This document shows, in pieces, positions 49,336 to 61,007 of a DNA stretch of 64,000 bases. Within the stretch, counting starts at the first letter, position 1. Every line of letters begins with the position of its first letter. The position numbers and the translations under genes were made by a program. The stretch is from Humulus lupulus (lineage: Eukaryota; Streptophyta; Magnoliopsida; Rosales; Cannabaceae): contig NC_084797.1 of NCBI RefSeq assembly GCF_963169125.1, positions 102,883,868 to 102,947,867 of the forward strand, in the 5' to 3' direction. The notes beneath the pieces were generated by a model. It was not told the origin of the DNA and searched no databases. It saw nothing but the letters and a program-made list of their open reading frames with translations.

Positions 49336-49574
49336 TTGTTCATGCATGTTTCAATGACTCATGATTTTATTGAGTAGTTTGATTTGGTTGTATTGTCATT
49401 CATCTTAGTTTTCCGAAGAGGTTTCTCCAGGCCTTTTATGTTTAGTGAGAAACTTTCGTAAGTACTATTTTTAGTGAGAACTTTTGTGAGCCCTTTTTTT
49501 CTGAGAACTTTTAATAAGTTCTTTTGTAGGGAACTTAAACAATTTCTCTTATTCTGATGGAAGCTTCTTTGCGG
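49336..49574. other. 3' flank of the antisense gene
   Basis: AT-rich, with repeated AGTGAGAACTTTTGTGAG-like units. No gene. It likely contains the polyadenylation region. Confidence 0.4.
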
Positions 49575-51092
49575 TTCATTGCCTTTATTTCAATTAAAAT
49601 AAATCTTTAGTCTTTACATGGGATCCCAAAATACTTGTTCCCCTGTAATATCTCGGCCATGGCGACCGAGCAGATTGCATATGTACACATCGCCTCCAAT
49701 GCTCTCCATCTCATGGTTGGCCAAGCTTCTCCTTATCGTTACCTGCACCACATAGCACCCGTGAGCCAAGGCTCAGCAAGAAAACATATTTAATAGATTC
49801 AAGTAATCAACAGATTATAACAGCATGCTCAATAGTAATAACTGAAGCCAAGCAGACCTATTGTACATTTAAGTGACTACAGGTTCGCACAAGTGCGTAT
49901 CGCACTTCTACTTATTCAAGTGGCATCTGAGCCAGTCAAGTGCATAATACACTCCCAGGGTGGCCTAGCCATAACGGTCTGCGCTCTGCGCCCATAGTAC
50001 CGACCACGGTTTATAAGCCGAGCTTCCAATCCAAAATAATCATATATATAATATGTTTATCATATAAACAAATAAAATGCGTTCTAGTATGTTTAAACAA
50101 ATATTCACAGGCATGATCATAATTATGCTCATTAACAGGGCCTATGCTCTCACCACAACATATAACAACCAGGCCAAGCCCTTAAATCATATTTATATTT
50201 GATAGCCAGGCCAAGCCCTAATCATGTTTACATTTAAGAAGTGGGCCAAGCCCTAAGCACGTTTACATTTAACAACCAGGCCAAGCCCTAATCACTTATC
50301 TCACACATGGGGTGCGGTTTTTTTACCTCGATCCTCATGGGAATAATGAAAAGACCCCGAGCGCTATCCCTGACCCGAGCCTGGCGGAAACCCTAAATTC
50401 CCACTGTCCAATTCAAAATCATGTTTAGATCCTTGACTTAGTAGCTCCTAACCCCAAAGGACTCTCCATTCCTCACCACAATTGAACTTGGCTTGAATTC
50501 TAGACAAAATCTCCTCAAAGCTACTAAGTGAGCACCAAGAGGGGAAGAGCAAAGCTGAGAACGTGAATGAGCCAACTCCCATCATCCTTAGCCCCCTTCA
50601 CACTAGCTAGGTGGCCGAAAGACCAATCTACCCCTAGCCCTTAACTTAGCCCCAAAACATACTCAAGGGCATTTCGGTCTTTTTCCCCCAAGATTTTTGT
50701 TAATCCCTAATTACCTCACACAATCCCAAATAATCTATCAATCCAATATTCATTAATAAATTCCTATTACTATATATTTCCCGGTAATTTACCAAATTAC
50801 TAAAGTACCCCTAAGCTCACCCCGAGCCGAGTATTTTACCCCGTTGTGACTTTTCCTCTAACTTCCTCCCTACGATCGCCTCGTGCCGGGTCAAAATTAC
50901 GAAAATGCCCTTCTAATAAGAAACGGACCAACATCCATATTTAATACACTTAAACATGCAAGAATAATCATATCATAATACAATTCACATAATAACATGC
51001 TCATAACACATAAGCACCTAATTAACTCAATTATTGCCTCCCCGCCCCCAAATCAAGGCACTAAGCCATATTAGGGAAATTGGGTCGTTACA
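49575..51092 (-). mobile_element. Truncated LTR of the 2.3-kb family
   Basis: On minus it begins TGTAACGACCC at 51092 and keeps the family blocks (the GGTGCTATGTGGTGCAGGTA-like region near 49755-49735 and TGGGATCCCATG near 49625), but the last 130-170 bases and the terminal GTTACA are missing. The left limit is approximate, and no target duplication could be matched. Confidence 0.75.
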
Positions 51093-51671
51093 TAGCCCTT
51101 TGGGCTTTGGCCACTCCTTTCTTTTTTTACATTGGTTGTAAGGATGTATTGGCCTCTTGAGCCTTTGTCATCCTCTTTGGATATTGTATGTAAGGGACTT
51201 TGATAAGCCCTTCTTTTATGAGGAATTCTTTATGTCTTCTTTGACACAATGACGATTGTATTTTTGGGGCACCTTAACTATATTTTCTTTTGTAAGGACA
51301 AGTTTACCCTTTGGGTTTTTTCCATCCTTTTATAATTTTTGCACGCACATTAGTTTTGTTCAGAAGCGTCCACGTTATTAGGTGTTGTCTGTGTCTTCAC
51401 CAAGTGACACATGACACATTAAAGAGTAATTGTGTCTTCACAGAAGCTGACTAAGTACCCTACAACTTGCTTTGAGCTCAACGGGAGGTAAGCCTTGCCT
51501 CCAATCACAGTTCAACACCACCGGAGGAGTGTGTCCTCGAGGAAATGCTACTTCCCAAGGACTATGCTCCCGGATATTATTCAAGTCTTAGTGCAGGATG
51601 GATCTTATATTCAAGTCCTCTAGGTTTGTGAGTTCAATCCTCTGGACGTTGAACAATGTTCAGGTGTCAAG
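51093..51671. other. Second Tat element, non-coding continuation
   Basis: No open frame recognised. The last five bases (TCAAG, 51667-51671) flank the next LTR element. Confidence 0.4.
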
Positions 51672-52430
51672 TGTAACGCCCAACATTTTGGGAACATGAT
51701 AAAAGCAATTTGGATCGGGATTTTATTCGTATATTATATATCATATTGGGGTTGTATTATGATTTTAAAATCAATGTTTAAATTAAGAAGTGGCATTATT
51801 TTGAATTTAATTGACCTTTGGTCAAACAAAGTATTTCAATCACTGACCGAAACAAAAACTTTACACAAGTAAAATCTCAGATAATAAATATTGGAAAAAA
51901 AAAAATATGGCAAAAAAAATTACTTTGGGCATAGGAATATTATGAATTTTATAAGATAATTTTAAATAAAAATTCTTAGGAAAGAATCCTAATATGTATT
52001 TTGAGAGAAAATGCTTATTTGGCCTTATTGGGGCAAACAAATTATAATGGTTTCCACAAATGTTATAAAGGGACTTTGATGACATTTTGGGTGGCTATAT
52101 TTACATTTTTATCATGTATTAAAGGGCTTTAGGTTTATACCACCCTTGGGCCTTATTTTTGGGCTCAACCACCTCTTAAGTGGACTTTCAGGCATATTTC
52201 AAAAGACATTCATGTCAAAATCCATGAAGGCACTATAGCTTTATCTTTTTAAGTTAATTATTTAAATCAAAATTGAAAATTAAGAGATCATTAGGAAGTG
52301 TATGAGTTTATTGGACAAATCACATGATGTGGTCATCCCTAAATAGTGTCACGTGACATTTGTTGTGCCTAGGAAGCCACTCCACCCAACCCGCATCACA
52401 TCACCCATCCTCTCACTTGGAAGCACCTTA

Positions 52431-52560
52431 CTCCCTCTCTCTCTCTCTCTCTCTCATTTCTTTCAATCAAGCTCTGAAAAATTCACAACACTCTCCTCTC
52501 TCTCCTCTAAATTTCGTTTCTCTCTCTGTCTCTCTCTGTCACTCTCTTTTTTCCTTAAGG
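52431..52560. repeat. CT-rich tract
   Basis: A (CT)n run and further TCTCTC runs lie within the long LTR, possibly near its transcription start. Confidence 0.75.
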
Positions 52561-53052
52561 AAAACTCCATGGAAGCTTGAGAAACCAAGTTTAAAGGCCA
52601 GTTCTTGTATCCATTCTTCTTTTTCTTCTGTATGTGGAAGCCTAGGGCTCCATTTGTGCAATACAATCTTTGAGTTTCAACCAATTTTAACAATTGTTTT
52701 AAATTCTAGAAGTTCAAGGCAGCCACAAGTCTCTCAAGCTCCCTTAGTAAGCTTGCATGCAACCTTCATCATCAAGGACGTAACCCTCTCGTTTCAAAAT
52801 GTCCATTTCTTCCCTTGTTTCTTTCTTTTCCATGGGTTATGATATGAATTGGTGACGTTTTGGGAGAGGCCTGAAACCTTGGAGGAACACACACAACAAA
52901 AACCTAGAGCAACTAAGGTAAAACTCTAATGAGCATAGGTTTACGTTTTGTACAAGCTTAGGAAATCTGTTTTTATATAAGTGTCTCATGTGTTATGTTC
53001 TTAATTTTTCTTGTTATATGGTGTTTATTATATATGGTTTATGCATGCATGG

Positions 53053-55396
53053 TGTAATGACCCAAATTTTCTAATGAGGTTTAGGACCTTGATAAGGAGG
53101 CCGGGAGGGCCATAATTGATTTATTGTGCCATTATATGATTATGGACATGTTTATGTGGATCATATTATTATATGATGATAAACGCATGCATATGGGTAT
53201 ACATTTTGTTATGAGGGCATTTTGGTAATTTGGCCCGTTGAGGGCGTAATTCTATATTTATGTGCATATTGGTAAGCTATTGTTGAGACCACATTATAAT
53301 GTGGATTCGATCGAGGTGTTCGACATGAGACGATCTTTGAGTATTAGTTAGCGGTTTGGTCATAAAGGGAATAAGTTCGGGGCTCGGGGTGAGTCCTGGG
53401 GTAATTTGGTGATTAGAGTGTTGCCGGGAGTTAAGGGGTAACAAGATATGAATTAATGATATTCGAAGATATTGATAATAGCGGAAATTTGAGGGTGCTA
53501 ATTATGGTTAACGAGATAGGTGTGAAAGGACAATTTTGCCCTTGGTGGCTATCAAGGATTTTAATTAGACTTGAGGGCAGTTAGGTCTTTTTATCCTAAA
53601 GGATATATATCCATACTTAAACTAGAAAACTGTAGAAGGCTGTAGAAAAATAGAGCACCTATTCCTTCATCAACCGTTCATCATTTCTTCTCTTTTTCTT
53701 TTTCAATTTTGAAGCTTCTTTTGTGGAAGTAAGCTGGGGAATCAAGTGTTGAGGATCTAGGGTATTATTCCATCATTGAAGAGGATTTTATATTGAGCTT
53801 GAGGTAAGATTCTAACCATTAGACCTCTAGTTTTCTGCTCTGTTTTATTATTGGGTTCAGTTGAGATTTTGGGTTTGAAAGTTGAGTATTCAGTGGGGTT
53901 TTTGGCAAAGCTTGGTTAGGTTATGATGCCTAGGACTAGTATATATGGTATTTGGGTTCAATTGGGGGTTTAAATGGTGTTTGGAAGCTTTTGAATCAGT
54001 TTGGAAATGGAGAATTCGACGGAGGAAGAACTAAGGTCAGGTCTGCCTAGTCCTAGCGCTATAGCGCCCAAAGGGTAGCGCTATAGCGCTAGCCCAAGAA
54101 AAATGTCCCTGGTTGTAGTGCTGGGGCGCTAGGGGGGTAGCGCTGTAGTGCTACCCTGCTTTCTCAGATGCATATTTTTGGTGTTTTTAAGGGTTTTTGG
54201 CTCGGGGTTTCAATCTTTAAGGCTTGGGATCGAATCTACTCACCGTTTGGGTAAATTCGAGGTCCCGGAAGTGAGGTTTTGGATAAGACCCATTTATTGA
54301 TATCTTCATTAATTGGATTCCATATTTGGTTATGACTAGGTGACCGCTAAGGGATCAAAGGATTGATCTTTCTCAAGGGTCATTTGTAACGTATTTCTCG
54401 CTCATACAAGAGGTAAGAAAACTGCACCCGATTATGTGGTTAGGTTGGGACTAAGTGCTCCCTATATTTGTATGCATTGTTATGTGATTGTGATGAACCA
54501 TGTGAATATGATGGGACTAAGAGCTCCCTATATTTGTGTATGATGTCGTGAGATGGTATTATGCCATGGGGACATATGATAAACGACCTAAGAGTGTCGG
54601 AATCAATATTTGCACACAGGGTGCGGCTCAGCCACTGGTAGCTGAGGATAGCTTATTAATCACTGAGCTCGGTTAAGCTGGCCGGAGTCAGTGGGTATAA
54701 CACTGGGGGTGGCCTAAGTGAGCCGAAGACAGTGGGTTAAACATAGGGTGCGGCCTAAGGGTGTCGTCCCTGAATATTGTGTAATGGTTGTGATATATTG
54801 TTGATTATGAATGTGATTATTGTTTTTAGTTTGATTAATATGAAATGTTGATTATCTGGATGACACATTGTGATTTTTCGATTGTTATCACTGAATAGGA
54901 AAATGTTATGAATTGCTGAATGCTTGGTTACGTTTTATGGAATATCTGGTTATTTATATTGATCTTGCTATGATATCATGTTTTCTTGCTGGGCCTCGTC
55001 TCACGGGTGCTACGTGGTGCAGGTAAAGGCAAGGGTATGTTGGATCAACCATGAGTTAGAGAGCTCTGGGGGTGAGGTGTACATTTTTTGCTGCTCGGTC
55101 GCCACGGTCAAGGGTTTGTACAGTGACGGAAACCTAAAATGTATATTTTTCCATTAGAATGGCCTGGGATGTTTATAACTTCTAGAATTTTTGTAAATAT
55201 GTCATCTAAACCCTGTTTTGAGATTCCATGTATTAAACTTTAACTTTTAATGAAAATAACCTATTTATGACGAAAATCTTGTACTCCTAATTCATTGATG
55301 ACGTTAGATTCACATTTTGTTTAAATGACTTGATTAGCAAGTCTTGCACTATTATAAACACACATTGTAATGGTCTTGGTTACCCAGGACGTTACA
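53053..55396 (+). mobile_element. Solo LTR of the 2.3-kb family, TSD CATGG
   Basis: Begins TGTAATGACCC, ends CCAGGACGTTACA, 2344 bp. Perfect duplications CATGG at 53048-53052 and 55397-55401. A GC-rich block based on AGCGCTATAGCGC lies at about 54045-54170. Confidence 0.93.
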
Positions 55397-57390
55397 CATG
55401 GTGGCAGGGTTTGTTGTTAGATTTGAATCCAAAGTTCCTCTAAGTTGTATGATCTTATGCTTGTTGCCAAAGTTTTTGACTTGACTTCCAAAGGTCAAGC
55501 ACTTCCATAGCAACTTATTTCATAAAAATAAACTCAATAAATAAATTTTATAGGAAGTGTACATAATTTTAGGATTTTGAAAGGCTAAAAAATATTTTTT
55601 ATGCTAAGAGTTATGCATGTTTTGTGAAACTTGTACAAATCTAGAAAAATATAGACAGACGTGATTCACAAATTTTAGGTTTTGTGTTAAGTAGGTAAAT
55701 CAAATTATTTTCAAATTAAATTTTGTACAATATGTTTATGCTATATCAAAGTTTAAATTTGGAAAGTTTCATGGAAATATGATTAATATATTGGGAGTTA
55801 TAAAATGTTAAAGTTGACAAGAAATCTCGAAAAATGCTTTTGGTCAGTTTAGCCCTTGCACTTTAGAAAAATATTTTAGTAGGAAAAATAAAATATTTTG
55901 GGCCAAACTCACTCTCTGTATATTTCTAATAAAACTGCAAAAGTTTTATATAAAGATAATAAAAAGTCTAGGAATTATAATATTTTAAATTTACAAGAAA
56001 ATATATGATTTGGAAATAAAACCTTCAAGGCAGCCATCTTGGTGAACACTTTTCACCAAGAAAAAATTATATTTTTGGTGTAAATTTGTCCAAGGATATT
56101 TCTAGTATAACATAATTTATACCTAAGAAAAATCAAAGAAAAATACCAAGTTGATTAGATTTTGTATATTTCCAAAGTTTAGGAAAAATCTAGATTTCAA
56201 AGAAAAACAATTTCAAACCATACTTTTTGGTGATAACTTTCTCATAGTTAAAATGTGTATTTTTTTACTAAATATTGGTATGAAAGTTGTTGGAATATCC
56301 AAGAATGGCTCTGTAGAAATTGTAAACTTTTGGGTCTAAGGATTTAAAATTGCAGCTGTCAAAAGTTTAGAAATTTACCAAAAGGTATGTTTTAAAGAAT
56401 ATTCAAAAGTAGGCTTAGATTTTCACGTAAACTAAGTAATATGATTATTTTAAAACCAATAAATTGAGTTAACTCATAATGTTAATATTTCATCTTAATA
56501 TATTTAAATAATTAATAATAATTAAATATGGGTCAAAAGCCTATTATTCCAAAATAATTAAGGGAAAATATTTCTTTTCTAAATAAATCTTAAGTTATTT
56601 TTAAGGATAAATTAATTATTCTAGAACCTAGATAAAGTCAAAAGTTAAACTTATTTTCCTTATTATCGTGTATTAATTGAGCAATTTTCTTTGCCACTAG
56701 TTGTTAAGGGAGTAAGCTTGGTACATCATTATTGCTCTACATTTAGATAACCCGGCTAAGTTTGACAATAGAATAAATCTTGAAAAGTAATTAGGGTCGA
56801 ACCTTTCTAATATTCTAAGGTTCTCGATGGCTTAGAGGGAAGGTTTAAAAAAACAATAACGAATTGTTGTACTAGTTCAATAATTTCAATATTAATCTCA
56901 ATGCCCAAAGAATACATAATAATTATTAATTACCATAATTAATCTGAGTGTACTATATGGATAGCTACAGTACTGGCTAATCAAGGATGGGACTTCTAGT
57001 AGATGAAAATCTCTCATATTGCTAAGGACGACTGGTAAGTCAAGTCTAAATTCTTTTAATACAACATGAATGACTAGTTTATTTCTTGTTAGATTTAGGT
57101 CACGAGCACAAGTATACACAATTGTTGTAGATATTATATAATGATATTATACTAGCAGACATGAGTTGAGGTTTAATTCTAACATTAATAAAATGGATGA
57201 AAGCATTATTCCACAAAGCTCGTATGATTGTGTGGAGGTAATAATACCTAATGGCACGAACGGTATTAATGGCAATAAAATACGCTAGTGAGGCTGGGGT
57301 CCCGATAACCGTGGACCATTATTAAACTGGTATTGCCACACCCATGACAGTAGTTAATAACTGATATAACTACTGCTTAATTGAATTTGA

Positions 57391-57600
57391 TATGATGCAT
57401 GCTCTCACTAATTGATGATAGGATTGGTTAATCTTATTAAAAAAAGAATAAAATATAAAGATTATTGATATGATGCATGCTCTTTCTAATTGATGTTAGG
57501 ATTGGTTAAACTGATTTAATACAAGAATAAAATAGAGAGATTATTGATGTGATGCATGTACTCTATGAACTATAGTAGGATGTGATGATCCTAATTGCAT
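57391..57600. repeat. 78-79-bp tandem repeat, three copies
   Basis: Units start at 57391, 57469 and 57548 (TATGATGCAT...), each with an AATTGATG.TAGGATTGGTTAA-like middle. The last copy is the most diverged. Confidence 0.75.
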
Positions 57601-58289
57601 AGGAATATAAGTTGCAGAGAACTTATTTGGGATTGAAATTATAAGTTGCTTCTAGAATAGTATTTATTGTTGTTCTTGCTCATAAGATTGCCAGTCTTTG
57701 TTCTGACCACTCTAGGGTTACAAAGATTGTTCTATATATCTGTTTTTCTATGGGATCTCTATGTGCAGGTTCAATTTTGAATTTTGGGTATTAGTAATGA
57801 CGACAAGTTTTCCAGGACGCTTATGCATTCTTGAATTTTATGTTTAGGGCCCGGTTATATCGAAACCCTAATTCTAGTTAGATTTCTCAATGTTGTTATT
57901 ATGGCTAAGACTTGGTTGTCTTTATTGATTTTATTTGTGTTGTGTTGATCTTACTAAGCGTTTTCACTTACCTAGTTGTTTCATGTTGTAGGAAAGCTCA
58001 AAGGCAAGTGAGTGTTGGAGTTTGCTTTGTGAAAATGTAGATGTGGCCCAACCATGGAAAATCTACACTTTCAAAAAATATGTCTTAATTTTATAAGAAC
58101 ATATCTTGGGCTATGTATTTTGAATTATTAGAACTTTATAATGTTGTAATTACTTTTTAAGTATGCGCATACTTCCAAACTAAATCATTATGTTTTTAAT
58201 TTTTTTATACGAATATTTGAGTCTTTTTAAGGTTAAAATTATTATTATTCCGCATTATTAGTCTTGTAAATTTTTTGGGTTGTTACAAG

Positions 58290-58301
58290 TGGTATAAGAG
58301 C
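58290..58301 (+). other. Primer-binding site of the long-LTR element
   Basis: TGGTATAAGAGC, two bases after the LTR end. It differs by one base (C to A) from the usual TGGTATCAGAGC. Confidence 0.7.
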
Positions 58302-59754
58302 ACCGGGCTAAACCAGTTCTGTGGACACACCCTCATGTACATTTACAAAGATAGGGGCACTTACTGTAAATATTCCTTTTTGTTATGTGTTAGTGTTTTC
58401 TTTTCTAACTAATTATGTACCATAAATTGTAGGTAATATGGCTTAAGAATCTTTTTTTTATAAATGCCAACATATTAAACCCTCGTAGTGTCTATGACCT
58501 GAAACAGAGAGATGAGATCCTACAATCTTTTCTGTCCCCAAAACTAGAACCCTTCAGAGGACTTGATGATGATAGATATGTTGGGGCTAGATTATTATAC
58601 ATTTAGTTGGAGGAGTCAACTTTTGCTTGGTGCAATAGCATGTAGCCTTATGTTGAAGGATGATACACATTGAGGTGTGAGATTGATGTGATATATCTTG
58701 GTACGTTTTGCTATTAGGAGATATGTTATGCTTTGTGTATTTTGGAACTTGTTATAGTACAGTTACCCCTGTTGGTGGGCTGGTTATCGAATTGGTTATT
58801 GGTCTAAATGTTGTTAGTTAATCCTAAAGTTCATATTAATGGGTTAGATTGGCTAGCTTATGCTTTAGGGGTACAACATTCATATGCTCTGTACCAAGGC
58901 ATTCAAGGCCCCTATCAGGAACTAGACAAAATTCAGAGTCACGATGGAGACAACCTTTGGACCACTTTGCATAAAGTCGGTGTGGCATGAGGAGCACATA
59001 GAGTTTTATATAGAAAAAAATGCCCAAGCATTAGTTAAGGCAATTATCAATGAGAACTCCAAGGAGGATCCTGAGGAGGATAGCAATGGATATTATGACA
59101 CAGAGATAATAGTCTAACGTAGTCTCTAAAAAATGTGTACCACAATCCTTAATATTTTGTCAGTCATTTTGAAAGGACAATGGTTAGGTTAGGTCCGAGA
59201 AGGAAATTCTAGGTCCATAAATAGGACATTTTTGTAAATCCTTTGAGGTATAATGACCAATATCTAGCCCGAGACTAGGATTGATATTGTTAAGCTAAGC
59301 TAATCAATATACATATTTGTTTATTTGTGTCTGTTAGAAATATACTATCGTGAATATGTTGTCTGAAGTAACTCATTGTAGTTGCTATTATTGCTTGAAC
59401 TATTCCTTGTGTTAATGCCTATTTAACATGACTTTTATTCTTTTATAGATTTTATTGGCTCCAATCACCTGAGCAGTAGGATTAGCAGGAATTGGACTTA
59501 GGCCTCAAGCTGAACAACCTGAGATGGAGCAAGCTTATGTACCGGCCCAAGCCTCAGTAGTTGTGGAACAAGTTGCAAAAATGCATTGAATGATTCAAGG
59601 TCAAGTGCTTCAAACTGAACAAGGTAATAAGAAAGATAGGAGGAGATGGAAGCTCATTAAACATGAATGATCAAAGCACCACTCCAATGGCCTCAGTTAG
59701 TGCCCGATGTCTTGAATAACCTTGGTTAACTTGCGGTTGGAGAACAAGACCAGG
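58302..59754 (+). mobile_element. Internal region of the long-LTR element, no intact coding
   Basis: No gag, RT or integrase motif is found. Short frames (for example 58808-58990) have no recognisable domain. It could be a decayed gag leader or the inside of a large non-autonomous (LARD-like) element. The 3' LTR is not in the window. Confidence 0.5.
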
Positions 59755-60144
59755 TGTAACAACCCAAAATTTGTTGATAAGGCTTAGGGGCCTTGATTAG
59801 CGTGTCGGGAGGGTATAATTGGTATATGTGTGATTAAATGATTAAATGCATGATTTTGTGGCATGCATGATTATATGATTATATGGATGTGGTTAAATGC
59901 TTGTTATGAGTATTAAATATGCATGTGGGCCCTGTATTGTTTATAAGGGTATATTTGTAATTTTGGCCTATTGAGGGCATAAATGTGATTATATGTGATA
60001 AATTGTTGAGACCACATTATTATGTGGATATATTTGTAGTATATGGCTTGACACGGTCCTAGTGAGCGAATTGGCGAAATAGTCACAACGGGGATTAATA
60101 CCCGGCTCGGGGGAAACCTGGGGTTACTTTTTGGAATTTAGGGG
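59755..60144 (+). mobile_element. Start of a 2.3-kb-family LTR, cut by a Tat element
   Basis: Begins TGTAACAACCC and follows the family for 390 bases (the GGAGGGTATAATTG, CACATTATTATGTGG and ACCCGGCTCGGGG blocks) up to the LTR start at 60145. The remainder should lie beyond 64000. Confidence 0.75.
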
Positions 60145-60898
60145 TGTTGACGCGGTTCTTCGCCAACAGGTAATAAAGAAAAGAAGAGAAAGGGATTAGT
60201 GCTAATGTTGAACCGAAACAGATGAATGATCTTGGAAATGAGATGGTGACACAAAATACGTTTTTGAGTGGTTCAAAGGTTAAAATCCTTCTACTCCACT
60301 AGTCAATATTATTGCTATATACGTGATATTTGATTACAAGGTCTTTTTTACAATAGAAAATCCAACCCCTATTTACTCCTAGGGTCTCCATATTTATAGG
60401 AGAAGGCACCTGGGAGTTGGTAAGAAGGTCATCCCGTGATCTTCTTACCTTTCGTATCATCTCTGTGACATTCATGATTAATTCCTAAACCTGACACATA
60501 AGTGTGGTCAAATCAATAGGTAAGGGGATAATGGGCCGCACGGCCCAACCCAGTCGTGGGTGTCTGAATACGCACGTTCACGCTGCGTGTCCGAGAAGTC
60601 AGGGATATATCAAACACGTGATGTCTGATATATGCACGTTTACCTTGCGTGGTTGACTTCATAAAGGGTCATAGCCTCCAACTCTAGCTTGCACCACGAG
60701 CTGGACACTTAACTCGACCTTCGGCCTTCAGAGTCCGGACTCAGCTGGAAGCAACCAAAGGCGAACCCTTGGGTTTCCTCAAACTAAGGAGGTATGATCT
60801 TATAATGTCAGCTCTGATTTTGGGGATGCCCACGAGGTAATCATGGTTAGGCCGTAGCTTAGCTCGCTAATCAACCCGAGGGAAAATCAGGGCGTACA
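60145..60898 (-). mobile_element. 3' LTR of a third Tat element, minus orientation
   Basis: On minus it begins TGTACGCCCTG and ends CCGCGTCAACA, 754 bp. A TATA box (TATAAATA) lies at 60398-60391. It is preceded on minus by a polypurine tract (60915-60899, GGGGCTTGGGGGGCAGA). The terminal segment TGTTGACG...CGCCAACA can form a hairpin. Its blocks reappear, rearranged, at 2062-2418. The 5' part of the element lies beyond the window. Confidence 0.8.
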
Positions 60899-60915
60899 TC
60901 TGCCCCCCAAGCCCC
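60899..60915 (-). other. Polypurine tract of the third Tat element
   Basis: Purine-rich on minus, directly before the LTR start. A palindrome ACGACGTCGT lies a few bases further upstream on minus, as at 2176-2185. Confidence 0.75.
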
Positions 60916-61007
60916 TGCTCGTGGCATACGACGTCGTATAAGGCCACAGTAGGGGCTTTTAGGCTTCCCCAGGAACTCTTCACATTCCACATTTTACGCA
61001 GGCGCCT

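Larger units (their letters stand above)
51672..58287 (+). mobile_element. 5' LTR of a long-LTR element, interrupted by a solo LTR
   Basis: Begins TGTAACGCCC, ends GGGTTGTTACA, and is followed by AG and TGGTATAAGAGC, a one-base variant of the initiator-Met PBS. Without the nested solo LTR and its 5-bp duplication it is about 4.27 kb, close to the 4.14-kb solo LTR at 32483-36622. It holds a CT-rich tract (52431-52560) and a 78-79-bp tandem repeat (57391-57600). Frames at 52353-52842 are low-complexity shadows. Confidence 0.8.

Noticed and set aside
52353..52842. 75- and 160-codon frames rich in Ser and Leu
   Set aside because: They arise from the CT-rich tract of the long LTR.
58290..58301. 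tRNA genes near the primer-binding sites
   Set aside because: Only 12-base sites complementary to a tRNA 3' end are present. No cloverleaf could be found.
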